From Symbiotaphrina buchneri (lineage: Eukaryota; Ascomycota; Symbiotaphrinales; Symbiotaphrinaceae), in assembly GCA_001599915.1 (NCBI GenBank), contig BCIG01000021.1, forward strand, positions 1-64,000: 64,000 bases of DNA. The letters run 5' to 3'. Position 1 is the first letter of the stretch. Every line of letters starts with the position of its first letter. Positions 12,900-24,257 of this stretch are shown here, piece after piece. The notes beneath the pieces are model-generated. The model was not told the DNA's origin, ran no database searches, and saw only the letters and a list, made by a program, of their open reading frames with translations. The position numbers were made by a program, and so were the translations under genes.

Positions 12900-13419
12900 T
12901 CAACTCTCCACCGCTTTTGCTTTCAGACCGACAATCCGAGAATTGGCAGAGTCGAGGGCAACAATATAGTACTCTGCTCGTGTCTTGTCATGAGCAACCC
13001 TGTAGACCTTAGTAGCTCCCGCTCCCGCCGCTTCAACCGCCTTGAACACCTCTGAGTATTGCCCTCTTGGATCAAATTCTTCTTTTGTGAGAACAGAGAC
13101 GTCGCCCTTGTGGCCGATGACAGATTGGAACTCAGCTGCAGCAGACAAAAGTTGGTCAGTTTTACATCCCCTCTCAATCTGCGTCCTACGCACCTTCTGA
13201 AGGCAAGCTCTTGCCCGACCATTTGAGGCTGACTGGTTCGAATGGCTCATCCGTGTCCGATGTGTAATACTGCTCCACGGACGATAGAGGCTTCGGGATA
13301 TCTGTATCTACCGCCTTCGTGGCTGCAAACTTTCCCTGTGATTTGGCTGCAGGCGCCTTTGCGCCCGTGTCTTGATTTGCTTTGTCCAAGAAAGACGCAT
13401 AATCCGCGTCTGACGACAT
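12900..13419 (-). CDS. Small conserved fungal protein of unknown function
   Basis: Two exons, 13419-13194 and 13135-12900, joined by a 58-nt intron (GTGCGT donor, GCTGCAG acceptor); 153 residues. It starts MSSDADYASFLDKANQDTG, followed by an Ala/Lys-rich linker, a YYTSDTDEPFEPVSLKWSG block, and a compact C-terminal region with FDPRGQYSEVFKAV, VYRVAHDKTRAEYY and ALDSANSRIVGLKAKAVES. No signal peptide or membrane segment. The C-terminal half looks like a small alpha/beta fold, but I recognise no named domain. It lies downstream of RPL3 in the same direction. Confidence 0.7.
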
Positions 13420-13835
13420 GTTGACAAGGTGCCTTTGAATGATTAGGAACTGGAGAGTTTATTCCAGATAAAAGCGCAAGGAAGAATCTGATCCCATTCA
13501 ATTGGCGTTGGGGCTGGCTGGTGAACTTGGTTATGCTCGCTTTTGCGTCATTGGACACGCCGGAGATGTCAAACCCGCAAACACTATTTGGCACTAGCGT
13601 CCGTCGAGGAAAGCTCCCAATCATTTGCTTCTCGGCTGTGATGGGCAACCAGGACGTTCAATTATGATAAGTACGACGATGCCCATACTCCGGCACATTC
13701 ACGGATCGAGCTATGGTAAACAAGTGCACTTCAGTACATTCATTTTCTATTTGGCGGACTGCTACCTCCACCGAGCTACCCTTTCCTTGCAACCAGCGAT
13801 GAAGAATCTCAAACCCGCAAAAGCAATGCACCAGC
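13420..13835. other. Intergenic
   Basis: Promoter of the 153-residue unknown gene and 3' flank of RPL3. Nothing further recognised. Confidence 0.5.
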
Positions 13836-15233
13836 CTAAGCAGGAGCGACGTCCTTCTTGAGCACACCAACGACTTGAGATTTCTCCGCTGGTGTCTGGT
13901 AAACACCGTGACCGAACTTCGAAGAAGTGTCGATCCATTTGAGCTCGATCTTCTCCAAAGCCCTCCGGCTCGTATGTGTAAACATCGACTTCCGCAGAGT
14001 GATCACCCTCTTCTTCACACCTGGAACCGAGCCCTTGAGGAGGAGGAAGTCGTTCTTGACCTCACCGTAGCGTACGAAACCACCCATCCTGCAACCATGT
14101 CAGTCTATGCAATAGATGTGTTTTCGATGCAATACTCACGGTGTGATCTGTTTCTTGGAAACATCGAACTCAGTAGAAGCGTTACCAGCATCTTCACCTT
14201 TACCAATGCGGTAAATCTTGTGGTTGACGGAAGTACGATGATGGTAACCATCCTGACCAGCGCGAGCAACCGTCCACTGGACGTGCGATGGATGCCATGC
14301 ACCGATACAAGCGACCTTCCTGAGACCTTTGTGTGTCTTCCTCGGCAACTTCTTCGTGCCCCACCTGCTGGTCACACCCTGGAAACCGTGACCTTTGGTG
14401 ACCGCAATGCAGTCGATCATCTCATCTTGCTCAAAGATGGAGTCAATCTCGACAGGTTTCTCGAAGAGTCCGTGAGCGAACTCGACCTTGTCAGCCACGC
14501 TGCCTCCGTTGACCTGGATCTCCATGAGGTGGGCTTTCTTTTGCTTGAGAGGAGTCTTGCGGATCTGCGTGTGTGCGAGGACACGGACCACAGTGCAGTA
14601 CTTCTTGATGCGCTCAAGTTCCCGAGTAATTGAGGCGCCTGAGTTCTCGGAGTGCTTCTTGGCGTACTTGGTGAAAGCCTTCTTCTTGCTCTTGTACCAG
14701 TTCTTGTAGAACCGGCGCTTCACCTCGTCGCTCAAGTGCTCGGCCCAAACCGTGGTGAGGGAGCGAAGACCACGGGGAGTCTCGATGTAACCGACGAGAC
14801 CAACCACAACCAACTGTAGGCATGTATCAGCGTGTGAAAAGCCACGATATTATAGTCATTTGAGCCACATACCGGAGGAGTCTCAATGACTGTCGCAGCC
14901 TCAACGATTTCCTTCTTGTGCATCTTTGCGCCAGGACGGTCAAGGTCCCGGACGACTGTGGTCATACCAGCCTTGTAGCCCATGGCGGCAGTCAAATGGA
15001 CTGGCTTCTTGGGGTCATCCTTGGGGAAGCTACGCAAAACCCTATCAGTTTCTCTCCCATACGTCGCTGGTGTTATAACATACCTCTTCACCTTTCCACG
15101 GTGTCGGCTTGCCCGCTTCCTGGGAAGGAAGGCTAGGGAGCCGTGACGAGGCCTATAACGATCGAGTCAGCACTTCAATGAGTCTCAAAAGCTGACAGTT
15201 CCTGACATACGCTTCGAACTTCCTGTGCGACAT
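13836..15233 (-). CDS. RPL3: 60S ribosomal protein L3 (uL3)
   Basis: Five exons: 15233-15211, 15152-15084, 15029-14873, 14813-14140, 14088-13836; 391 residues, close to the usual 387-392. It begins [21 protein letters not shown]. Other eukaryotic L3 hallmarks are [41 protein letters not shown], the conserved [25 protein letters not shown] region (His of the HPS motif) and [12 protein letters not shown] near the end. It is part of the large subunit near the peptidyl transferase centre. A first exon of only 23 nt just after the ATG is typical of fungal ribosomal protein genes. Confidence 0.97.
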
Positions 15234-15983
15234 CACGACAACCTGGTTCGAGGATAGGTTGATGATGCGGTGAGGATGACAGAGAAGGTGAAGAAAGAGA
15301 GAGAGCGGGCAGTATGGTGGGCAGGATAATTTTGGCAGAACGGTTTGTGGGCTTGGCCTCGCTAAACGTGGCCAATCATAAACGTCGATGAATTTCTCAC
15401 GGAGCAGGATTATCTAATATCCGTAGCTTTGTACGGAGAAGAATACAGCTCCTCAATGCCCTGACCACACTTATCTCAATGAGGAAAGATGACTTAGAGA
15501 TCAGACAACTCTCCAGTCATGAACAAGCTGCTGTAGCTGACGGAAGAGAGATGACAGGAGGATATACCATGGTGATGTAAAGCAAGCTGATCCTCCAAAT
15601 CCCACACCACGACAATACTGTAATCCTTTTAACATCTGTATCAAAACGATGTTATCTTACCATGACCGGGAGCATCTGCTACAATACAAACCTAGAGCAA
15701 GACACTGCTTTTCCACTTGGCATAACGAGACCTGTCCGCAAGAAACGATTGATGCAAGTCGCAAACTGACATACAGCAATTTACAAAGGTTTGAAGATTC
15801 ATTCATGTTTCTGATTGTTTTCTCTTGTGGGTACGATAACAAGGTTGCCGTTCATGATGCTCGATGATACCTAGGGTCCTCTTCCACGCCACGACGATCT
15901 GGTATTATTTGGCAGATTACAATGCCGGTATAGATACAAAGCTCTTTACTTCTTCTGCGGGGCCCATATCTAACCGTACGAGT
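15234..15983. other. Intergenic, RPL3 promoter side
   Basis: RPL3 upstream region and 3' flank of the next minus-strand gene. Includes a purine-rich run at 15280-15310 just upstream of RPL3. No gene seen. Confidence 0.5.
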
Positions 15984-16831
15984 TCATCCATTGGCGCACT
16001 GGAGGAAATTTCTCCACCACATCCCAACTGTGAGAACAGCTGCTCTCCCGTCATCCTTGCCATCTCTGCCATCAGGATTCCCAATAATGGCTGCAAAAAG
16101 CCAGAAAAGTGCAACAAGCCAAGAAGCCAGTGCAATACAACTCGCTACCAGCGGCGACGCCAGATGGACGACGACCAGCTTCCAAGCTGAAGGAGAGCGG
16201 GTCAATGATTCGTGCCGACGGTCTTGCGAGGGGACAGAGATCAGGCGCAGTTGGTATCGTATGGCTGCAGCAAGAAGACCCGCCAATGACTCTTGATATG
16301 TACGCGCACGTCCGCACAGCCTGAAGAGAGCCATAAAGCAAGAGATGATCCCAACCAAGATCGCAAGAACACAGAAAAGTAGAGAGATGAATGGGCAGAA
16401 TATTGAAAGGTGGATCTGGCGGTCAGGATCAGTAAATGGGCCGGAGAAACAATTGGCGCCAGTTTTACCAAAGTCTTGAGTGCATGCTCTTCGAGGCCAT
16501 CTTGCCCCTCAGAGACCTGCGAATTGATATAAGGCGAACTCTCCGCATCTTGTTTCCATATGCCGTGGGAAGAGAACGGTGGAGATGCGCCGACGTTCTG
16601 ATTGATATCCATACGGCAGCAATCCGGACGCTCCAAGCTCGAGGGGTGAGATTTTAGTGTAGCAGGAGTGAGAGAGCTGACATCGCCAGGACTGCACGTC
16701 CGCTCTAGTAGGCGTGCAGGCGCTGGACTGGTCATTGATGCAGCCAAGAAGTTGTCCCATAGCGATGGAGAAGATGAGGAATCGCTTTCAGTCATGGAAG
16801 GATCACGATAATGGCCTGCCGGTGAATTCAT
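15984..16831 (-). CDS. Conserved two-TM membrane protein of unknown function
   Basis: Two exons, 16831-16469 and 16415-15984, around a 53-nt intron (GTAAAA donor, TTACTGAT branch-like site, CGCCAG acceptor); 264 residues. Splicing joins the N-terminal frame to a different frame that carries all the hydrophobic segments, which supports the intron. Residues 1-121 are polar and Ser/Pro-rich. Strong membrane segments lie at about 124-150 and 202-232, separated by a basic amphipathic loop. The tail GDGKDDGRAAVLTVGMWWRNFL-like region is conserved in fungal relatives as I remember them. No named domain. The start codon lies inside the first copy of a 33-bp tandem duplication. Confidence 0.7.
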
Positions 16832-16890
16832 GGTGATGATATCGGACCTCTAGGAGGAATTCATGGTGATGATATCGGACCTCTAGGAGG
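16825..16890. repeat. Perfect 33-bp tandem duplication across a start codon
   Basis: 16825-16857 and 16858-16890 are identical (AATTCATGGTGATGATATCG... ending CTAGGAGG). The first copy contains the ATG (16831) of the minus-strand two-TM gene. The second copy places another ATG at 16864, in frame but followed by AAT TCC TCC TAG, which gives a four-codon upstream ORF if the transcript starts above it. Confidence 0.95.
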
Positions 16891-17956
16891 ACACTCTTTT
16901 GAGGGGATTTCGGCGACCTGTTAACGGAACTTGTCATCCATGTTGCCGCCTCCTCGTAATTGAACTACTTGAGGGCACAGGGTCTCGGCGGAGGAGCATG
17001 AAGTCGAGGATGGAGAGTCTAGCGGGCGGAGACATGGTCTAAATATGCTCCCGGAGGACCCTTTCTGCACGTAAGGGAATTGGGGTGGTGTGGGGCGGGG
17101 GATTCGAAGGATATTGGACGCTGAGTCTTGGTGTCTTGGTGTCTTGGGTCTTGTGGTTTGTTCGCATCGTTTGTTGGTGGCCAAGAATCAGCCAAGGCGC
17201 TCGGCATACGAGTTGATGACCCTTCTACCGCCGAGACAAGCCGTGCCAATGCACGCACACGGAAAAAGGGGGGTCTCCATAGGCTGGATGTCTTCCGACC
17301 TCATCCTCCACCCAATACACAATCTAAGGTACCTACGGGCAAGAGCGTGCAGGAAAAGGGCATCTCAGCAGCTTTTTTCTCGAAATCTGTAAATCTACAA
17401 TTGAAGAGTGCGTCCCGTCCTCCGTCCACGTAGACCTCATGTGGAATAAATAATATCGGCGACGCAGCATCAAATTGTACGGTGTAAATGCGGCGCACGT
17501 GCCTGCCCTTCCCCCCTGGCCCCGCGATGCCGCGTAACACTTGCGCAGTGCTGGGCGGGCCAAGAGCCGTCACCAAAGTACCACCGCTTGCATGCTTCAC
17601 AATCCACGCCTCCTCCTCCTCAGGCCTCACCAAGCAGACTACTGTCTCTCAAGTTCCACCATCCCATGTGGTCCGCCACCAGAGGGCAAAACATGTACAG
17701 AATCGCCAATGCCAAGACGAGCCAAAGCCTCCAAGAACAACAGGAAAATGGCAAAGCAGAATGCACGCAGTGACATGGGGAAAGAGGACACATCAGCATC
17801 AAAGCATGCCAGTAAAAAAAGGAAACACAACCGCCTTGGCAAAGAAGAGCCATCATAAAGAACAAGGTACTCATGTGCATCAGTAAGACACCCCCAAGTG
17901 CTCTTGCGCTGTCAGCCAAGAGAATACCCGCAGTGGATAGAACGTATCCATAGTTA
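16891..17956. other. Intergenic
   Basis: No credible gene. It contains an 8-bp tandem repeat of GTCTTGGT units (17125-17153). The frames at 17301-17633 (-) and 17488-17886 (+) show no motifs. The 3' flank of SSN6 lies at the right side. Confidence 0.5.
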
Positions 17957-20775
17957 CTACGATTCGCTCTTTGCTTGCCCGTTAAGCGTCGCTCCATTGG
18001 ATCCATTGGGACCAGAAGGACTGTTACGTCCTCGCGCGAAGGTAGTGTTTCGCTTGTCGTCCTCTCCGTCATCATCATAATCCTCATCAACGTCCATCTT
18101 ACGGGCCGCCGGTTCGTGTTGATCTCGGCGTTCTTCCTTGGGCGGCTCGCGCATGGGCGGTAGACCCTGATTGTGATTCATCGGCGGAAGGGTATGTGCC
18201 AACTCCGACGGGTGGTAATTCTCGTTCGCACGCCGCTGTTCCTCCAGACGGCGCGTCTCCGATGAACTACGACGATGAGGGTCTTGAGAGAGGGCCCGGT
18301 CCGGCGGGGACGGCCGGTGATGATGGTGGTCCTCCAGTCGAGCGCGATTCTCGTCATTAGCCGGCTTCTTCGAAGAGTTAGATTCATCTTCCCATTCGCG
18401 CATGCGTTTGGGCGCCGAGGAAGCTCTTTCATCCCTTTCACGTGCCGCGGCTTCAGCTGCGGCCAGGGCGGCGGCTGGTGGTGGAGCACCAGCAGCTATC
18501 CCTCCGGGCTGAGACGGATTGGGATGGTGCTGGTAATTGCCCTGCGAGAAACGAGAGTTGGGCGACGGCGGGCGGTCGTCGACTATAGGCCTGACCTCCG
18601 GTGGAGGACTGTTGCCCCGTCCGAATGGAGCAATGACGCCCGCTGCGCCATTCGCACTGGCAGGTGGAAGAGCTGGCATGCTCGCAGCTGCAGCAGGAGC
18701 ACCATAATTGGGATTTGCAATGCGATTAGGCGGGGGTTGAGGCTGCTGTGCTTGCGCTGGCTGAGGGCCGGCATATTGGCTAGCACCCACCTGACTGATC
18801 TTAGGCGAGGGAGACATGCCCCGGCGGACCGCACCGTGGAGACCAGGTTGCTCGTGATACTGCCTCATCTGCTCCGCCCTTGGACTTGCTTGCCGAGGCG
18901 GTGGTGGGCGGATGCCATCCCGTGGGTCGTACGGGTTTGCTGGCTGTCCACTTGGTGCCTGTATCTCCGCTAGTCTCCGGTTCCAGTCGGCGTTTGCAGG
19001 CAGGCCTTGAGGAGGCCCCTGAGGTGCAGATGCAGGCGCAGCCGCCCCCCACTGCGGGCCAGGAGGGCCAGCCACATTGCTAGCCTGGTAGGCCTGGGGA
19101 TGAACGTCTTGAGGCTGAGGCATGGGCGCACTGTTCTGGTTCACCATTCCGGTGGACTGTCCGTTACGTAAAAGCTGTAGCCGCGCTTTTATGTGGACGT
19201 TCGTCGGATCGAGCTCAGCAGCTCGTTGGTAAGCATCTAGGGCATCGTTTATCTGGTTGTTGCACGATTCATACTGTAAAGAATATGAGCAGTCGCCTTA
19301 CCATCAAGTCCGGAGTTGAAACTTACAAGAGTACCCAGATCATACCACACCTCAGATATGTAGGGGTTCAGGCGAATGGCCCGTGAGTATGCATCCAAGG
19401 CGTCACGGTACTGGTTTATCTGATAATAGAGCACACCAATGGAACACCAGAACGTGGGATTACGCCCATCCCGATAGACGGCCTGTTGATAAGCTTCGTA
19501 CGCTTTCGGATACTTCTGCTGAGACATATAGCATCGCCCCAACAGGTACCAACTTTGTGCATCAGTATTATCTTGACGTCAATTAGCGCTAGAAGAGTCA
19601 TGCATCGGCAATCCTGGATCTTACCTGAGTTAACCGACTTCTCCAAATACTCAATGGCCTGTTCCTGGCTGGTGAAGCTGCTGCTCTGCTGGTGGTGCAA
19701 CCATCCAAGCTGCTGCAGTACTTTGGCATGATTGGGATCGCGATCAAGCACCCGGCGGTATGCAGCCTTTGCTGAGTCGTACTAGGCGAATATTAACACA
19801 AGCTTCAAATTAGTGATATAGGAAAACTACTGACATCTTTCTGCTGTTCGTGAACGTGGCCGATTTGGAACCATATATCTTCTTCGGTCAACGGTCTCGG
19901 AGGATCATTAACGATATATTTGAAACACTGGTGATGATGCGTCAGACTTGTACACAATAGTGACATCGGTGGACCTGAGGCTCTTACCTCAAGGCTCTGC
20001 TGGTACTTCTGTTGTTGTTTGTATATGATACCAAGGCGAAAGTAGATCTCATTTGCCTTTTCAAAGTCCGGCTGCATGCGCATCACCTGGGAGAAAGCTT
20101 CTTCGGCATGTTCAAGAGAACCGTACCGGTCGTAAAGAATGCCGATACCGTACCACAACTTAGGCTCCTTGTATTTGAGTTAGCGTTGAGCACCGGGATA
20201 TCCCAGGGCTTACGTACTTTGGGATCATTCAGATGATACAACGCTTGCTGGTAGGCAGAGTAGGCCTGTTGAAGATCGTCCATCATCAGATAGCAATGAC
20301 CTTCGAGAATAATCAGCGGTTGCTCCCATGACAAGAGCGAATGCACACACCAAGGCTGCCCCAAACCTCGCCATTGTTGGCATCCAGAGTGAGGATTTTC
20401 TGCAGGTATTCAACTGCTTTCGCAAATTGCTCTCGCGTGCGCAAGATGCAAGAGATCGCATTCATCGCAGGCATGGACCATTGATTGTGTCGCAGAGCTT
20501 GCTCGTACGCGTATATCGCGCCGTCCATGTCGCCCATGAGCTCTGTGAGACTTCCTGGGTGCGATGGTTAGCATCTTACAGCACTCCTAGCCTGGCCGAC
20601 CTCTCTTACCTATTTGTAGCCACACGGCTTCATTGACCGGCGCAAGGTGCTGCGGCGTAACCTTTTGCGCACCTGCTACTGCTATCGGTCCAGCAGGTTG
20701 CGGATGGCCAGTGGGCGAACCATGATGAGGATGATGCACGCCTCCCGGAGGAGACGGTTGAGGGTGGGAGGCCAT
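17957..20775 (-). CDS. ssn6: TPR corepressor Ssn6/Cyc8 (RcmA)
   Basis: Eight exons: 20775-20610, 20554-20351, 20300-20218, 20167-19988, 19927-19835, 19781-19625, 19571-19327, 19273-17957; 814 residues. A short Pro/His/Gly-rich N-terminus is followed by about ten tandem tetratricopeptide repeats (about 45-410), for example AIYAYEQALRHNQWSMPAMN, LWYGIGILYDRYGSLEHAEE and AYEAYQQAVYRDGRNPTFW. The last exon is Pro/Gln/Ala-rich and then highly charged. This matches Ssn6/Cyc8, which binds Tup1 and recruits it to DNA-bound repressors in the nucleus (established). All seven introns keep phase through the TPR array. ATG 20775 is the first in-frame ATG; the codon five residues upstream is GTG. Confidence 0.92.
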
Positions 20776-23700
20776 CTGTGGGCGATACACCTTGATGATC
20801 TTTGCCGGAGTTCGTCTTCAAAAGGGGGTTTTGGCGTCGCGCGGAGACGACGATGCACCGAATCAAGCTCCGCCGCGCTTATTTACTTCGAGCGGCCTTC
20901 CTCTCCTGCGCTTGTGACATGCAAGACACTAGACAGAAATATTGATGCGGTAGATGACCCAGGCCGCCTCGCTGAAGCTTTTCTCACGGCCGAAGCTGCA
21001 CAGTAAAGCTTGGGTAGACGGGATTTGGAGGAGGAAACAAGTCGCGGCGGTCAGAGTATAGTCGTCGTTTGAGCGAACACCAGGCAGCGACAACCGGCGC
21101 GACTGAGATTGGAGGGTATGCGTTATATACGGCGTCGAATTATGATGACTTCGGCCAAAGTCAGCACCATGACGATTGGTGAATTATAGGGGGAAACGGT
21201 CACTTACAGAATTATCGCATATGATCGAATATGCAGCAGCGGCAGTAATAGTAACAGTAACAGTGAATGCTGATGCGGGAGGTAAGGATGGGAGTGATGG
21301 GGGATGACGATGGTGGTGAAAATTGGGGTGGTGAAGCGTTTTGGCGGTAGGAGGAGGCTAGGTAGGAGGTGGTAGGGAGGGAATTGGGCGGGAGTGGTGA
21401 AGGTGGGAAGAAGGAGCGAACTTGGAAAACGGGGCCGCCGAATGTGGATGCCAGATGGGCGACTGGGTGCCAGACGAGCTCGACTAAGGGTTAGGGGTGC
21501 TAGTCCCCATTCGTGCCCTCAAAATGAGCTTGCTTTGATTGGCGATGGTGCGGTAATTGTTGATTTTATCCGTGCAGTGGCGGCCACACGGGCATCGGGG
21601 CGTCATCTCAGGTGGCCACTACGGTCTACCAACACCATCGGCTCCTAGCTTACCTTACCTTAACCCGAGCTGGGGCGCGCTCTCCCAACCCCTACCGCCG
21701 TCAACTAGGATATGGCATCTTACAGCCCTTTTTTGTCTTCATCCAACCACGTTTAAATAAGAGAGCTGTTGCAAACTTTAGGTCCTCCTCTGCCTGCATT
21801 GCGACGCCAACATCCCAAGACACCAGTCGGAAGACAGGATGCAGGGGCCAAAGTGCCTCTGACCCTAAGGCAAGGTAAGGCAAGGTACCTAGGTACTTCT
21901 GAGATGGCGGGCGGTGCAGCGGAGCGGGCGTGGGGCGGCGCTACGCTTACGAGTACATTAGCGTTCATTGTTAGTGCCAAGTCGTGCACCGGCGGCGGCG
22001 TGCAGATTTTGGCTTAAACTTTGGCTTTGCCGCCCAGAGCCCAGATGTGGAGCCCTTGGACGCGGGCGTTTGGGATTCCGTGTCTGCTGCACTAACAATA
22101 AGGTACGAAAGAAAGTACGAGTACCTGAGGCACGAAGTACATCATAATCCCTGCCCGGCTGCCTCCTCCCGAGCTTCGGTTTCTTTCTCCACTACCTGTA
22201 CTGTGCGCACACGAGAAACTCCCGTCGTCTCTTTTTGTACGCTTTAACTACCTCAGGTAACCGTGCTTTTGTATCTTGTACAACTGTAACTCTTTTACCG
22301 TCGGCCACACGAGTGACACGATTTGTGACGCCGCCCGCTCCTCGGGGGCTGACGCTAATATCTTTCCGAGCCTGGTGCATCTTTTGGCATCCATCGCATG
22401 TCGCTTCCAGCCCTTCCGCAGTTCCAGTGTTCCACGGAGCCCTACCGCTGTCGGCCTGGTTTCCTTGTCGCCATTTGACTTGTCATTTGCTGATTTGCAC
22501 TTACCGCGCATTTCATCTTTCTTCCATGGCCCTCGACGCACTCCCCCACCCTGCACTGCACGGCATGCGCAAGGGTGACGCTCACTTCCATAGCCCCTGC
22601 TGCACGAATCGTTTGTCGTGTGCGCCCATTCTGCAGGCTGCAGGCTGGAGCGCATGTTCAAGTAAAATGATTCCCGGCAGCAGCTTTGCATTCGTATCAC
22701 TTAAGGCCACCTGGACCGTCGCACATCGAGCTTCTCATTACAGTTAGCCGCTATCTCTCCTCCCAGGGTTTCCCAAGTAGCTCCTGCTACTCCGTTTGTG
22801 AAAGACGCGCAGGCTGATGATCTCATGAGAGCGGAGTCTTACCTTACTGCTAATCCTGGCTTCGAAGGCTAACGCGGCATGAGATGCACAGCGAACGCTC
22901 CATGCATGAACACAAGCTTTAACCACTGACCCGCCACTTCAACTTTGTCTGACTGTTGCCTGGAGGCACGACCGACGTGTCGATCAGGCAAAATCGTTCT
23001 ACCCATCTTCTACATAAGAAGACGAAGGTAAGGTATTGGAACGTCAATTAGCAGCCATGTGCTTAATTGTTCGGGCTAGTAGAGCTAAGGCGCAAAGCGA
23101 GGGCCAAGGGCGGTGGCCCCTGAGCCGAAATGCTGGGGTTCATGGCATTGATATCATTCGGCCTACACAATGATGGACGCATTGACCAAAATCCATCACC
23201 AAACCTCCGAAGGTGTCTCGAATAAGAAGCACTAGGCTGCTGTGGGATGTAAACCGCTAGCCGAGCTGCTCAGTGTTCGTGTTCCATGTTGCTCCGAACG
23301 GCAACGGTTCTATTCGTGCGATCTGTTAGAAGGCTGCTATGTTTCAGAGCCGAACGAATGGCTGTTTGGCTCAGGGGTACACAAGATGATCGCTGCCATT
23401 CGTCAAGTCACCCGGAACAAACGCTCCACCTATTGCAAGACACAAGCCCAGCCGCTTCCAAGTTCCGGTGCTACCTACTTAAAGCTCCGTACTCCATAGT
23501 GGGGTTAGTTGCGCGAATCCTGATCGCAAAATATGCCATAGGACCTCGAGCGGACCTAATCAGGGTCTTCGCAATAGATTCTCCCATAGATCTAGGCTTC
23601 ATATACTAACGTGGTTCTCGAATCTGTTACGAGGCTATGGCGCAGTCACAGGGATAGTGGATAGCAAAGTCAATTTGGTCCTTGAAGGCTACGTGTAGAG

Positions 23701-24257
23701 CCTTCAACGCCCATCGGACACAACAACTACCGAAGCTTAACTGAGATTACTCGATATTATCTCCACAGCTCTACGGGATAATGTCTCTAGTCATCTTCAG
23801 CATTGAAGTATCTGGGCGAGTCTGAGAAGTTCAGTAGAATGTTGGGGGTGCATCTGGTCGATCACAGTCTTCAATTTTATGCAGCTGCCCATAGAAATTA
23901 ATGCTATTAACGGTAGGCTGAGGCTTCGACTGTGAATATTAGACAATAGGCTCCCAATAGTTCCTGATGATCAGGGACTATCTATCAAGTCCCTGGGAGA
24001 TCCTGCTTATTTCCAGGGCGGGCATATCAGATCAATGAGCCGATTAGATCGTCGATTAGATTACAAAAAACTCTTATCTAATCTAGAGTACCGAGAGGCC
24101 TTCTCTCCCGATATCATTGGCTAAGCCAACGTCCCCCAGTCGGGTTGTCCTATCACAAGAAGCCAGGCCAGATAATTACAGGTCAGACTCCATTGCTGAC
24201 CAGAACCATAGAAATGCAGCTGTTGGTACAGGAGTGAGTCATGAGACAACGGTCACT
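20776..24257. other. 3.5-kb intergenic between divergent SSN6 and polymerase iota-like genes
   Basis: No gene supported. Several frames (for example 22235-22747) lack motifs and proper starts. The SSN6 side has purine-rich GGTGG/GGGAGG tracts (21290-21400), suggesting a long 5' leader. Words of the TACCTTACC/GGTAAGG type occur at 21650-21663, 21867-21897 and 23025-23038. Near 23963-23997, AGGGACT and AGTCCCT form a small inverted repeat. Confidence 0.5.

Noticed and set aside
17301-17633. 110-codon minus-strand frame
   Set aside because: No motif or splice support; overlaps repeat-like DNA and a competing plus-strand frame.
22235-22747. 170-codon plus-strand frame and opposing 150-codon frame
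   Set aside because: Cys/Ser/His-rich out-of-frame text without ATG context or homology; intergenic.
23365-23440. tRNA-like A-box text (TGGCTCAGGGGTAC)
   Set aside because: No matching B-box or cloverleaf could be built around it.
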